Of a stretch of 33,750 nt of DNA, positions 7,717 through 16,529 are shown piece after piece. Positions within the stretch are counted from its first letter, which is position 1. Each line of letters opens with the position of its first letter. The translations under genes were made by a program, and so were the position numbers. The notes below the pieces were generated by a model, which saw only the letters and a list, made by a program, of their open reading frames with translations, was not told where the DNA came from and made no database searches. The stretch is taken from NCBI GenBank assembly GCA_903875455.1, contig CAIQWF010000006.1:1-33750 (forward strand), given 5' to 3'. The stretch comes from an uncultured Pseudomonadota bacterium. Its GTDB lineage: Bacteria; Pseudomonadota; Gammaproteobacteria; Methylococcales; Methylomonadaceae.

Positions 7717-7732
7717 TGGCATAAGACTTGCT
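7717..7732 (+). promoter_or_regulatory. Sigma54 (-24/-12) promoter for modABC
   Basis: TGGCATAAGACTTGCT matches the TGGCAN-N5-TTGCW consensus with correct GG-GC spacing. Transcription would begin near 7743, about 100 bases before modA. Two NifA sites upstream support it. Confidence 0.8.
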
Positions 7733-7799
7733 TTTTTAATAATCAAGAATCAGGCCAAGTTTTTTAAAGGCGTTTTTTACACAGCAATTTATTTCCATG

Positions 7800-7826
7800 A
7801 CTGCCAGTCCTTTAAGGACTGGCAGT
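7800..7826. repeat. ACTGCCAGTCC palindrome in modA leader
   Basis: Perfect 13-bp arms (ACTGCCAGTCCTT and its complement) around one base, ending 20 bases before modA and so in its 5' untranslated region. A related, imperfect copy lies at 32539-32569 between the Grx-BolA gene and rseC. Confidence 0.8.
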
Positions 7827-7846
7827 TATAACTTCAGGAGCTAATC

Positions 7847-8617
7847 ATGTTTTCTAAAAAAATTATTCGTTTATTCGTTTCGGCTGCTTTATTCACTACA
7901 GCATCTTTTACACACGCTGAAACCACTCTCGTTGCAGTTGCCGCAAATTTCACTAAACCGATGAACGAAATTGCCGCTGCGTTTGAAAAAAATACCGGAC
8001 ACACGGCAAAACTGTCGTTTGGTTCTTCAGGAAAATTTGTCGCCCAAATTGAAAACGACGCGCCGTTTGAAGTGTTTTTATCCGCAGACAATGAAAGCCC
8101 AACCAAATTGCAGAAAGACGGTTTTGCGGTAGTGAAAAGTGATTTTACTTACGCGATTGGTAAATTAGTGTTGTGGTCAGCATTGCCTAATGTCGTGGAT
8201 GCGCAAGGGCAAGTGTTAAGCAAAGGCGGTTTTAAACATATCGCGTTGGCTGATCCGAAACTTGCGCCGTATGGCGTGGCGGCAATCGAGGTGTTAAAAA
8301 GTAAAAAATTGCTGGAAAAATTAACGCCGTTATTCGTACAAGGTGAGAATATTGCCCAAACTTATCAATTTGTCAGCACGGGCAATGCGGAACTGGGTTT
8401 TGTGGCGTTGTCGCAAGTGATTGATGCGGACAAAGGCAAGATTGTCAGCGGTTCAAGTTGGCTGATTCCTGAGAGTTTGTACGCACCGCTTAAGCAAGAT
8501 GCGGTGTTATTGAATAAAGGCGAGAGCAATCCGGCGGCGGTGGCGTTGTTGAAGTTTTTGAAATCTGAACCCGCGCTTGCGATTATCAAAAAATACGGTT
8601 ACGGTTTAGCAAATTAA
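7847..8617 (+). CDS. modA: Molybdate ABC transporter periplasmic binding protein ModA
   Basis: ModA captures molybdate in the periplasm and hands it to ModBC. The 256-residue precursor starts with a typical signal peptide (charged MFSKKIIR, hydrophobic stretch, probable cleavage after THA at residue 24). The mature part has the family motifs LVAVAANFTKPMNEIAAAFE, LSFGSSGKFVAQIENDAPFE and VFLSADNESPTKL. CAGGAG precedes the ATG. modB follows after 9 bases. Controlled by the NifA/sigma54/ModE region upstream. Confidence 0.96.
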   Translation: MFSKKIIRLFVSAALFTTASFTHAETTLVAVAANFTKPMNEIAAAFEKNTGHTAKLSFGSSGKFVAQIENDAPFEVFLSADNESPTKLQKDGFAVVKSDFTYAIGKLVLWSALPNVVDAQGQVLSKGGFKHIALADPKLAPYGVAAIEVLKSKKLLEKLTPLFVQGENIAQTYQFVSTGNAELGFVALSQVIDADKGKIVSGSSWLIPESLYAPLKQDAVLLNKGESNPAAVALLKFLKSEPALAIIKKYGYGLAN

Positions 8618-8626
8618 AGTTTTGAC

Positions 8627-9310
8627 ATGTTAAGCGCAGAAGACCTATCCGCCCTCTGGCTCACATTAAAAGTCGCCAGCCTTGCCACCAGCATTTTATT
8701 AATTCTCGGCACACCGCTGGCATGGTGGCTGGCGCGTACCGAATCACGCTGGAAAAGCATTTGCAGTGCTTTAGTCGCCTTGCCGTTAGTGTTACCACCG
8801 TCCGTGTTAGGTTTTTATCTACTGATTTTAATGAGTCCAAACGGCATCGTCGGGAAATTAACGCAACAATTGGGTATCGGCACTTTGCCCTTCACCTTTG
8901 CCGGATTAGTCGTTGCCTCGGTGTTGTATTCAATGCCGTTTGTGGTGCAACCGCTGCAAAACACCTTTTCATCTATCGGCAACGCACCGCTAGAAGCCGC
9001 CGCCACTTTACGCGCCAGCCCGTTGAATACCTTTTTTAGCGTGGTTGTGCCGCTGTCACGTTCCGGTTTTTTAACCGCCGCGATTTTAGGCTTTACCCAT
9101 ACGGTCGGTGAATTCGGCGTAGTGCTGATGGTCGGCGGCAATATTCCCGACAAAACCCGCGTAGTTTCCGTGCAAATTTACAATCACGTTGAAGCGTTGG
9201 AATACAGCGCGGCGCATGGCTTGGCGGGCGGCTTGCTGGTGTTCTCGTTTCTGGTGTTATTGTTGCTGTACAGCGCACAGAAACACACCTCGATGGCGCA
9301 GATAAAATGA
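8627..9310 (+). CDS. modB: Molybdate ABC transporter permease ModB
   Basis: Inner-membrane permease of the molybdate importer, 227 residues with about five membrane segments (for example [20 protein letters not shown] and the C-terminal [16 protein letters not shown]). The EAA loop that contacts the ATPase is [14 protein letters not shown], followed by [18 protein letters not shown]. Its stop overlaps the modC start by 4 bases. Confidence 0.96.
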   Translation: MLSAEDLSALWLTLKVASLATSILLILGTPLAWWLARTESRWKSICSALVALPLVLPPSVLGFYLLILMSPNGIVGKLTQQLGIGTLPFTFAGLVVASVLYSMPFVVQPLQNTFSSIGNAPLEAAATLRASPLNTFFSVVVPLSRSGFLTAAILGFTHTVGEFGVVLMVGGNIPDKTRVVSVQIYNHVEALEYSAAHGLAGGLLVFSFLVLLLLYSAQKHTSMAQIK

Positions 9311-10389
9311 CTCAACACATCATCGCCCAATTCCAACTCAACTACAGCGCGTTTCAACTCGATGTTGACTTACGCTTGCCCAGTTCCGGCGTAACTGTAT
9401 TATTTGGAGAATCTGGCTCAGGCAAAACCACGCTATTGCGCTGTATTGCCGGTTTGCAACACGCGCCGCACGGTTTCCTGGAAATCAACGGTAAAGTTTG
9501 GCAGGACAGCCAAAAAAATCTGTTTTTACCGACATATCAACGTGCGCTCGGTTATGTGTTTCAGGAAGCCAATCTGTTTGCGCATTTAACCGTGCTGGGT
9601 AATTTGTGTTATGGCCTAAAACGGATTGGCCAGAATTCAAATACTGAAAACTTCAAACAAGTGATTGAGTTATTAGGCATCGAACATTTAATGACCCGAA
9701 TGCCGGAGCGTTTATCCGGTGGCGAAAAACAGCGCGTCGCGATTGCGAGAGCATTAGTGTTAAATCCTGAAATCTTGCTAATGGATGAACCGTTAGCCGC
9801 CCTGGATGCAAAACGCAAACAGGAAATCCTGCCATTTTTAACCCGTTTGCATAATGAACTGAAAATTCCGGTGCTGTATGTCACCCATTCGCAGCAGGAA
9901 GTCGCGCAATTGGCGGATTATTTGATTCTTTTAGACAAAGGCAAAGTGCAGGCGGCGGGATTATTGGCAGAAACCTTAAGCCGGTTGGATTTGCCGCAAG
10001 CGCAAGAGCGCGAAGCTTCTAGCGTCTGGCAAGTCACCGTTGTGGAACATGAAGACGATTATCACCTTACCCGCGTGGCATTTGCCGGGGGTGAATTAAG
10101 TTTACCGGCTTTAGATGTTGAAGTTGGTACTGTGTTGCGAATTCAGATTCATGCCCGCGATGTCAGTATTACCTTGGGAATCGCAACAGCGACCAGTATT
10201 CTGAATGTGTTACCTGCGACGATTCGCGAGATTATCGAAAATGTGGGTGGCGGACAAAGTGTGGTGCGGCTGCAAGTTGGTAGTCTGCCGCTATTGGCGC
10301 ATATTACCCGTAAATCAGTGCAGTTACTGAATTTACAAGCTGGCATGGCGGTTTATGTACAAATCAAAGGAACCTCAATTTTAAATTAA
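9307..10389 (+). CDS. modC: Molybdate ABC transporter ATPase ModC
   Basis: Cytoplasmic ATPase energising molybdate uptake, 360 residues. Walker A is GESGSGKTT, the ABC signature is [15 protein letters not shown], and Walker B is [13 protein letters not shown] with the H-loop in [11 protein letters not shown]. The C-terminal regulatory part (about 230-360) carries the Mop/TOBE domain ([24 protein letters not shown]), which in this family binds molybdate and causes trans-inhibition. The same domain occurs on its own at 7136-7612. Last gene of modABC. Confidence 0.96.
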   Translation: MTQHIIAQFQLNYSAFQLDVDLRLPSSGVTVLFGESGSGKTTLLRCIAGLQHAPHGFLEINGKVWQDSQKNLFLPTYQRALGYVFQEANLFAHLTVLGNLCYGLKRIGQNSNTENFKQVIELLGIEHLMTRMPERLSGGEKQRVAIARALVLNPEILLMDEPLAALDAKRKQEILPFLTRLHNELKIPVLYVTHSQQEVAQLADYLILLDKGKVQAAGLLAETLSRLDLPQAQEREASSVWQVTVVEHEDDYHLTRVAFAGGELSLPALDVEVGTVLRIQIHARDVSITLGIATATSILNVLPATIREIIENVGGGQSVVRLQVGSLPLLAHITRKSVQLLNLQAGMAVYVQIKGTSILN

Positions 10390-10556
10390 CGATGAAAACT
10401 CATCGGTGGTAGATGCGCTATTTTTCAGCATTTAAAAAAGCGACTCTCACGACTTTATTTACCCTCTCAAAAAAATTCTAGCTCGATCCACGAAAGTTCA
10501 AAATCTCATTTCCCCACAAAAAACCGACAAAAGCCTTACAAAAAAATATTGCTGAT

Positions 10557-10572
10557 TGTTAGTTATCCTACC
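10557..10572 (+). promoter_or_regulatory. Imperfect NifA activator site of nifH
   Basis: TGTTAGTTATCCTACC is TGT-N10-ACC, one base off the TGT-N10-ACA consensus and the only TGT in the 328-base modC-nifH gap. It starts 82 bases upstream of the sigma54 site, a normal enhancer distance. The rest of the gap before it (10390-10556) shows only an AT-rich stretch and a small CGATGA/TCATCG dyad at 10391-10406. Confidence 0.5.
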
Positions 10573-10609
10573 AAGCCTTTCATGGCTAAATTCACAAAAA
10601 TATATTAAA

Positions 10610-10622
10610 AATCAATAAATTA
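10610..10622 (+). promoter_or_regulatory. IHF binding site in nifH promoter
   Basis: AATCAATAAATTA matches the IHF consensus WATCAANNNNTTR at every defined position. It lies between the NifA site and the sigma54 promoter, the classical place where IHF bends DNA for NifA contact at nifH promoters. The AT-rich context raises the chance of coincidence. Confidence 0.6.
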
Positions 10623-10638
10623 TATCAATAAAAAACTT

Positions 10639-10654
10639 TGGCATACCCCTTGCT
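10639..10654 (+). promoter_or_regulatory. Sigma54 (-24/-12) promoter for nifHDK
   Basis: TGGCATACCCCTTGCT fits TGGCAN-N5-TTGCW with correct spacing. Expected transcription start is near 10665, giving a nifH leader of about 50 bases. Confidence 0.88.
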
Positions 10655-10660
10655 TTATCT

Positions 10661-11599
<939 letters not shown>

Positions 11600-11608
11600 T
11601 AAAACACC

Positions 11609-11636
11609 GTAGAGACGCAAGATTTTGCGTCTCTAC
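11609..11636 (+). repeat. Intercistronic hairpin nifH-nifD
   Basis: Perfect 12-bp arms (GTAGAGACGCAA and its complement) with loop GATT, 9 bases after the nifH stop. It lacks a terminal U-run, so it is more likely a 3' stabilising or processing hairpin that raises nifH over nifDK than a terminator. The GTAGAGACGC motif looks like a mobile palindromic repeat. Confidence 0.8.
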
Positions 11637-11690
11637 CAATCCATCCTAAAACCGTTGCTGAGGGATTACTCAGGACACCAGGAGATGATG

Positions 11691-13175
11691 ATGACAGCCA
11701 TGACAAGAGAAGAAACCGAAGCCCTGATTCAAGAGGTGCTTGAGGTTTATCCAGAGCAAGCGAGAAAAGACCGTGCCAAACATTTGGCAGTAAACGATCA
11801 AAGCTTGGAAAAATCTAACAAATGTATTACCTCTAACCGTAAATCTTTACCGGGCGTGATGACCATTCGTGGTTGCGCTTACGCAGGTTCAAAAGGTGTG
11901 GTGTGGGGGCCGATTAAAGACATGATTCACATCTCGCACGGGCCTGTGGGTTGTGGTCAATATTCAAGAGCGGGTCGTCGTAACTATTATGTCGGCACGA
12001 CTGGCGTAAACGCTTTCGGCACCATGAACTTTACCTCGGATTTCCAAGAGAAAGACATCGTGTTCGGCGGCGACAAAAAATTAGCCAAAATTATTACTGA
12101 AATCGAGCAATTATTCCCTTTAAACAAAGGCATCAGCGTTCAGTCTGAGTGTCCAATTGGTTTGATTGGTGATGATATTGAAGCGGTTTCTAAAAAAGCC
12201 AATAAAGAAATCGGCAAACCCGTAGTTCCTGTACGTTGCGAAGGTTTCCGTGGCGTTTCGCAATCCTTAGGTCATCACATTGCAAACGATGCGATTCGTG
12301 ACTGGGTGTTGGAAAATCGTGATGGTGATGAATCTTTCCCAACCACACCTTATGACGTAGCGGTGATCGGTGACTATAACATCGGCGGTGATGCGTGGGC
12401 ATCGCGTACTTTGTTAGAAGAAATGGGACTGCGAGTGGTTGCGCAATGGTCAGGTGACGGCACAATTGCAGAAATGGAAAAAACGCCAAAAGTGAAATTG
12501 AATTTGATTCACTGCTACCGTTCCATGAACTACATCGCACGGCACATGGAAGAAAAATACAACATCCCTTGGATTGAGTATAACTTCTTTGGCCCAACCA
12601 AAATTGCAGAATCTTTACGCAAAATTGCAGCGTTGTTTGATGAAACCATTCAAGCGGGCGCAGAGCGTGTGATTGAACGTTATAAATCAGAATACGATGC
12701 AGTGATTGCCAAATACCGTCCACGTTTGGAAGGTAAACGTGTGATGTTGTATGTCGGTGGTTTGCGTCCTCGTCACGTTATCGGTGCTTATGAAGATTTA
12801 GGCATGGAAGTGGTTGGAACAGGTTATGAATTTGGTCATAACGACGACTACGACCGGACTATTAAAGAAATGGGCAACGCCACTTTGATTTATGACGATG
12901 TGACGGGTTATGAATTTGAAGAGTTCGTGAAAAAAGTAAAACCGGATTTGATTGGCTCAGGGATTAAAGAAAAGTACATCTTCCAAAAAATGGGTGTGCC
13001 TTTCCGGCAAATGCACTCATGGGATTATTCAGGCCCTTATCATGGCTACGATGGTTTCGCCATTTTCGCCCGCGATATGGACATGACGATTAATAATCCA
13101 TGCTGGAAACAGATTAAAGCCCCGTGGAAAACAGCCGCTGTTGCTAATGAACAAGTAGCTGCAAAAGCGGCGTAA
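11691..13175 (+). CDS. nifD: Nitrogenase MoFe protein alpha subunit NifD
   Basis: Catalytic subunit of MoFe nitrogenase; holds FeMo-co and half of the P-cluster. Starting at ATG 11691 (after GGAG) gives 494 residues and puts P-cluster ligands at C62 ([10 protein letters not shown]) and C88 ([10 protein letters not shown]), exactly A. vinelandii numbering; the third is in [11 protein letters not shown]. FeMo-co ligands are the Cys of [11 protein letters not shown] and the His of [16 protein letters not shown]. The longer open frame beginning at 11625 starts inside the nifH-nifD hairpin and is rejected; ATGs at 11685, 11688 and 11700 are minor alternatives. Confidence 0.98.
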   Translation: MTAMTREETEALIQEVLEVYPEQARKDRAKHLAVNDQSLEKSNKCITSNRKSLPGVMTIRGCAYAGSKGVVWGPIKDMIHISHGPVGCGQYSRAGRRNYYVGTTGVNAFGTMNFTSDFQEKDIVFGGDKKLAKIITEIEQLFPLNKGISVQSECPIGLIGDDIEAVSKKANKEIGKPVVPVRCEGFRGVSQSLGHHIANDAIRDWVLENRDGDESFPTTPYDVAVIGDYNIGGDAWASRTLLEEMGLRVVAQWSGDGTIAEMEKTPKVKLNLIHCYRSMNYIARHMEEKYNIPWIEYNFFGPTKIAESLRKIAALFDETIQAGAERVIERYKSEYDAVIAKYRPRLEGKRVMLYVGGLRPRHVIGAYEDLGMEVVGTGYEFGHNDDYDRTIKEMGNATLIYDDVTGYEFEEFVKKVKPDLIGSGIKEKYIFQKMGVPFRQMHSWDYSGPYHGYDGFAIFARDMDMTINNPCWKQIKAPWKTAAVANEQVAAKAA

Positions 13176-13180
13176 GTTGA

Positions 13181-13304
13181 GTAGGTTGGGTTAGCATTTT
13201 TTGCGACTAGCAAAAAAGCGTAACCCAACGGCAGCGGTAAATTTAAAAGCCGAATGTTGGGTTACGCTTATTTCGCTTTCGCTCCATAAGCTAACCCAAC
13301 CTAC
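13181..13304. repeat. GTAGGTTGGG-type palindromic repeat (R2)
   Basis: A 124-bp element with terminal inverted repeats GTAGGTTGGGTTAGC and GCTAACCCAACCTAC, and an internal pair TAACCCAAC / GTTGGGTTA, so it can fold as two hairpins. It fills most of the nifD-nifK gap (13176-13384). No transposase is present. Confidence 0.9.
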
Positions 13305-13384
13305 AAATGAATTTTTTTGTTGAGGATTAACCTCAATTCACTCAACACGTTGTCCACAGATGAGTGGCGCGTTAGGAGATTATC

Positions 13385-14956
13385 ATGAGTCAAAATGTTG
13401 ACAACATCCAAGCCAGTTATCCGTTATTCCGCACTGACGAATACAAAGATAACCTGAAAAACAAACGCGAAGTTTACGAAGAGCGTCATCCACAGGAAAA
13501 AATTGATGAAGTTTTTCAATGGACGACCACCAAAGAATATCAAGAGTTAAACTTCAACCGCGAAGCGTTAACTGTCAACCCAGCGAAAGCGTGTCAACCT
13601 TTAGGCGCGGTATTGTGTGCTTTAGGTTTTGAAAAAACCATGCCGTATGTACACGGTTCACAAGGTTGCGTAGCTTATTTCCGTACTTATTTTAACCGTC
13701 ATTTTAAAGAGCCAATTGCGTGCGTTTCGGATTCGATGACAGAAGACGCAGCGGTTTTCGGTGGGCAAAAAAATATGATGGCAGGCTTGGAAAACTGCAA
13801 AGCGTTATATAAACCCGACATTATCGCGGTATCAACCACTTGTATGGCGGAAGTTATCGGTGACGACTTGAATGCGTTTATCAATAACACCAAAAAAGCC
13901 GGACACATCGAACAGGATTTCCCAACACCCTTTGCGCACACGCCAAGCTTCGTCGGCAGTCACACTACCGGTTGGGACAATATGTTTGAAGGCATGGTGA
14001 AATATTTCACCCTGAACACCATGGAAGACAAAGTGGTTGGCTCAAACGGCAAACTCAACTTTGTGCCAGGTTTTGAAACTTACTTAGGCAACTTCCGCGT
14101 TATCAAACGAATGATGAAAGAAATGGGCGTGGACTACACCCTGCTTTCTGATCCTTCTGAAGTGTTAGACACCCCTGCGGATGGTTCATTCCGCATGTAT
14201 GAAGGCGGCACCACCCAAGCAGAAATCAAAGACGCACCGAATGCAATTGATACCTTGTTGTTGCAACCTTGGCAGTTGGAAAAAACCAAAAAGTTTGTCC
14301 AAAACACTTGGAAACAAGCGGCTACGCCAATCAATATTCCAATGGGCTTAGATTGGACGGATAAATTCTTGATGAAAGTGTCTGAATTAAGCGGCAAACC
14401 GATTTCAGCTTCATTGGAATTAGAGCGCGGTCGCTTGGTTGACATGATGACTGACTCACACGCCTGGTTACACGGCAAAAAATTCGCTCTGTACGGTGAT
14501 GCAGATTATGTGATGGGTATGACTAAATTCTTGCTCGAACTTGGAGCAGAACCTTCAGACGTATTGTGCAACCACGCCAACAAACGTTGGGAAAAAGCGA
14601 TGCGCAAAATCTGTGATGAATCACCTTATGGCAAAAATACTCAAATCCACGTCGGTAAAGATTTGTGGCATTTCCGCTCATTGGTGTTCACCAACAAACC
14701 TGATTTTATGATTGGCAACTCGTATGGCAAATTCATTCAACGCGACACCTTATATAAAGGTGAAGAGTTTGAAGTGCCATTAATCCGTATCGGCTTCCCG
14801 ATTTTCGACCGTCACCATTTACACCGCATGACCACTTTAGGTTATGAAGGCGCGATGTATATTCTGACGACACTGGTAAATGCAGTGTTGGAAAAACTCG
14901 ATGATGATACACGCGGCATGGGAACAACGGACTATAACTACGACTTGGTTCGTTAA
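13385..14956 (+). CDS. nifK: Nitrogenase MoFe protein beta subunit NifK
   Basis: Beta subunit of MoFe nitrogenase, sharing the P-cluster with NifD. The 523 residues match A. vinelandii length. P-cluster ligands are C70 (NPAKACQPLGA), C95 (HGSQGCVAYF) and the Cys of STTCMAEVIGDD; the TPSFVGSHTTGWDNM segment carries the serine that can ligate the oxidised P-cluster. The N-terminal extension specific to NifK (YKDNLKNKREVYEERHP) is present. AGGAG precedes the ATG. The 209-base gap from nifD contains repeat R2. Confidence 0.98.
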   Translation: MSQNVDNIQASYPLFRTDEYKDNLKNKREVYEERHPQEKIDEVFQWTTTKEYQELNFNREALTVNPAKACQPLGAVLCALGFEKTMPYVHGSQGCVAYFRTYFNRHFKEPIACVSDSMTEDAAVFGGQKNMMAGLENCKALYKPDIIAVSTTCMAEVIGDDLNAFINNTKKAGHIEQDFPTPFAHTPSFVGSHTTGWDNMFEGMVKYFTLNTMEDKVVGSNGKLNFVPGFETYLGNFRVIKRMMKEMGVDYTLLSDPSEVLDTPADGSFRMYEGGTTQAEIKDAPNAIDTLLLQPWQLEKTKKFVQNTWKQAATPINIPMGLDWTDKFLMKVSELSGKPISASLELERGRLVDMMTDSHAWLHGKKFALYGDADYVMGMTKFLLELGAEPSDVLCNHANKRWEKAMRKICDESPYGKNTQIHVGKDLWHFRSLVFTNKPDFMIGNSYGKFIQRDTLYKGEEFEVPLIRIGFPIFDRHHLHRMTTLGYEGAMYILTTLVNAVLEKLDDDTRGMGTTDYNYDLVR

Positions 14957-14971
14957 TTGCTTGTTATTTAT

Positions 14972-14997
14972 GGAGTACAAAACATGTTTTGTACTCC
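14972..14997. repeat. 26-bp perfect palindrome nifK-nifT
   Basis: Arms GGAGTACAAAACA and TGTTTTGTACTCC with no spacer. A sister palindrome at 15461-15486 differs only by a paired A-to-C / T-to-G change. It may be an mRNA hairpin after nifK. Confidence 0.85.
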
Positions 14998-15024
14998 CCT
15001 CAATGCGCATAACGGAGAATTCTG

Positions 15025-15249
15025 ATGCCCAATGTCATGCTGAAAAAAAACGCCGAAGGCAAATTAGTCTTTTATGTCCCCAAAAAAGACTTGGAAGAAG
15101 TCGCTGTCAGCGTCGAATTTGATAGCCCGCAGCAATGGGGCGGTGAAGTGGTGTTAGGTGACGGCTCAAAATATTATTTTGATCCACAAACACCACCTAA
15201 ATTTCCCGTGACCTTACGCGCAAAACGTTTAGATTCAGGAGAAGAATAA
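15025..15249 (+). CDS. nifT: NifT/FixU protein
   Basis: A 74-residue NifT/FixU-family protein, encoded right after nifK in many diazotrophs; loss usually causes little phenotype and the function is unknown. It is beta-rich, with the family pattern VMLKKNAEGKLVFYVPKKDL and WGGEVVLGDGSKYYFDP. The ATG follows CGGAG. Its stop overlaps the ferredoxin start by one base (TAATG). A longer frame starting at 14880 inside nifK is in another frame and rejected. Confidence 0.93.
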   Translation: MPNVMLKKNAEGKLVFYVPKKDLEEVAVSVEFDSPQQWGGEVVLGDGSKYYFDPQTPPKFPVTLRAKRLDSGEE

Positions 15250-15449
15250 TGGCACTTTATATTGTAGAAGCGGATTGTATTTCATGCGGCGATTGCTTGC
15301 CGGTTTGCCCCACCAATTCGATTACGGAAGGTGCAGTGGTGTTTAAAATCGATGCCAAAACCTGTACCGAATGCGAAGGCGATTTTGATAAACCGCAATG
15401 TGTGCGCGTTTGTCCGATTGATAACTGCATTTTGCCCATCGCCGCTTAA
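15249..15449 (+). CDS. FdxN-type 2[4Fe-4S] ferredoxin
   Basis: A 66-residue bacterial-type ferredoxin, a likely electron carrier to NifH or to Nif biosynthetic enzymes. The first cluster motif is C10-x2-C13-x2-C16-x3-C20-P. The second is C39-x2-C42-x8-C51-x3-C55-P, with the eight-residue insertion seen in FdxN-like nif ferredoxins. Translationally coupled to nifT. Confidence 0.95.
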   Translation: MALYIVEADCISCGDCLPVCPTNSITEGAVVFKIDAKTCTECEGDFDKPQCVRVCPIDNCILPIAA

Positions 15450-15460
15450 AGAAACTAATT

Positions 15461-15486
15461 GGAGTCCAAAACATGTTTTGGACTCC
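15461..15486. repeat. 26-bp perfect palindrome after the ferredoxin gene
   Basis: Arms GGAGTCCAAAACA and TGTTTTGGACTCC with no spacer, 11 bases after the ferredoxin stop. It is the covarying partner of 14972-14997. Confidence 0.85.
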
Positions 15487-15498
15487 TGTGAGGTTAGC

Positions 15499-15768
15499 AT
15501 GATTACGACAGCGCAACTGGCAGAAGTTTCCAGCAAAATCAAGGCTTATGGCGTAGATGAATCCATTCTTAGCCATCTTAGGCAGAATTATCAAGGTGTT
15601 CACTTTACCTACTGCATGGATGACGATATTGGCTCTTACGAACCCGTATTAAGCGAACCTGATTTTAATCTGTACTTAATTGATGGACGCGAACACTGTT
15701 TGTGTCTGACCAATAATCAGGATGTTGCAACGGGCATTGTGATTGCAGAAGTGGTGGCAGACGAATGA
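15499..15768 (+). CDS. Small nif-associated protein (probably DUF6129 family)
   Basis: An 89-residue cytoplasmic protein with a helical N-terminus (TTAQLAEVSSKIKAYGVDES) and a C-terminal beta part (FNLYLIDGREHCLCLTNN). I recall similar proteins next to nifT and LRV genes labelled DUF6129, but function is unknown. The ATG at 15499 follows GAGGTTAGC; the in-frame extension back to 15331 overlaps the ferredoxin and the palindrome and is rejected. Its stop overlaps the LRV start by 4 bases. Confidence 0.8.
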   Translation: MITTAQLAEVSSKIKAYGVDESILSHLRQNYQGVHFTYCMDDDIGSYEPVLSEPDFNLYLIDGREHCLCLTNNQDVATGIVIAEVVADE

Positions 15769-16529
15769 CGGGCGAGCAACGCCCCGTTACGATTCCACTG
15801 GCAGATTGCAGTATTTGCCCGTTTCGCGGCAAAACCTTGTTGCAGGGTCGCTGTATGCCCGGCGATACCTGCGTGATTGCAGAAAGTGGCCGCCAAATTG
15901 ATCGCTTTTTCAAAATCAACCCGCAGTATGCCGAACACTATCTGCAAGACCGATTTTGGGAACGCCGCGCCATTGCAGTGCGTTATGCCCCGCTGAAATC
16001 TTTGCCAAACCTGATTCACGATGAAGACGAAGTGGTCAGACGCGCGTTAGCTTACAAACTACCGCTATCCTATCTGCCGCAATTGATGAACGACAGTGAC
16101 CGCGAAGTCAGAATGACAGTTGCCGATCGGATTCCTGCCGAGGATTTGGAAAAAATGGTGAACGACCGTGATTACATTGTCCGAGTCACGATTGCCAAAC
16201 GTTTGCCAGTCGGTCGCCTGTTCCGGTTGATTTGCGACCCTGACGCGGAAGTGCGAAAAATCATCGCTACCCGTATTCCATCGGTCAGTTTAGGCCTGAT
16301 GGTACACGATGAAGAGCCTGAAATTCGCCGCATCGTCGCGGAAAGAATCAGTCCTACTGACGCTGTGAATATGTTGACCGATACGGATTGGGTAGTGCGT
16401 TATCTGGTGGCGCAAAAAGTTGCTCCTGCTGAACTCAAATGTTTAGAAAATGACCCTGAGCCTGATGTGCGTAGCATTGTGCAGCAACGCTTATCTTCTT
16501 TTACTGAAGCGGAAGGTGAACATGACTGA
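15765..16529 (+). CDS. lrv: Leucine-rich-repeat-variant (LRV) Fe-S protein
   Basis: A 254-residue cytoplasmic protein of the LRV family first described from the A. vinelandii nif region. The N-terminus carries a [4Fe-4S]-type cysteine set C15-x2-C18-x11-C30-x5-C36 (LADCSICPF ... GRCMPGDTC). Residues about 60-245 consist of eight or so 24-residue alpha/3-10 helical repeats of the form D-x-EVRxxVAxRxP (for example DREVRMTVADRIP, DYIVRVTIAKRLP, DAEVRKIIATRIP). The role is unknown. Start and stop both overlap neighbours. Confidence 0.93.
   Translation: MTGEQRPVTIPLADCSICPFRGKTLLQGRCMPGDTCVIAESGRQIDRFFKINPQYAEHYLQDRFWERRAIAVRYAPLKSLPNLIHDEDEVVRRALAYKLPLSYLPQLMNDSDREVRMTVADRIPAEDLEKMVNDRDYIVRVTIAKRLPVGRLFRLICDPDAEVRKIIATRIPSVSLGLMVHDEEPEIRRIVAERISPTDAVNMLTDTDWVVRYLVAQKVAPAELKCLENDPEPDVRSIVQQRLSSFTEAEGEHD

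Noticed and set aside
7701-7726. Sigma70 promoter for modA starting at TTGACT
   Set aside because: No acceptable -10 element at 16-18 bases; the sequence is better explained by the ModE operator and sigma54 site.
10391-10406. Terminator after modC (CGATGA-AAAC-TCATCG)
   Set aside because: Only six pairs and no T-run, so termination is not supported.
11625-11690. Longer nifD start
   Set aside because: It begins inside the nifH-nifD hairpin; the start at 11691 follows GGAG and restores the standard numbering of C62 and C88.
12190-12723. Long minus-strand open frame inside nifD
   Set aside because: Antisense shadow of a strongly conserved gene, with no ribosome site or family resemblance.
13181-13304. 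Possible CRISPR-like or terminator structure from repeated GTTGGGTTA units
   Set aside because: There are only paired inverted arms with no regular spacer-repeat series and no U-run; it matches a MITE-like family.
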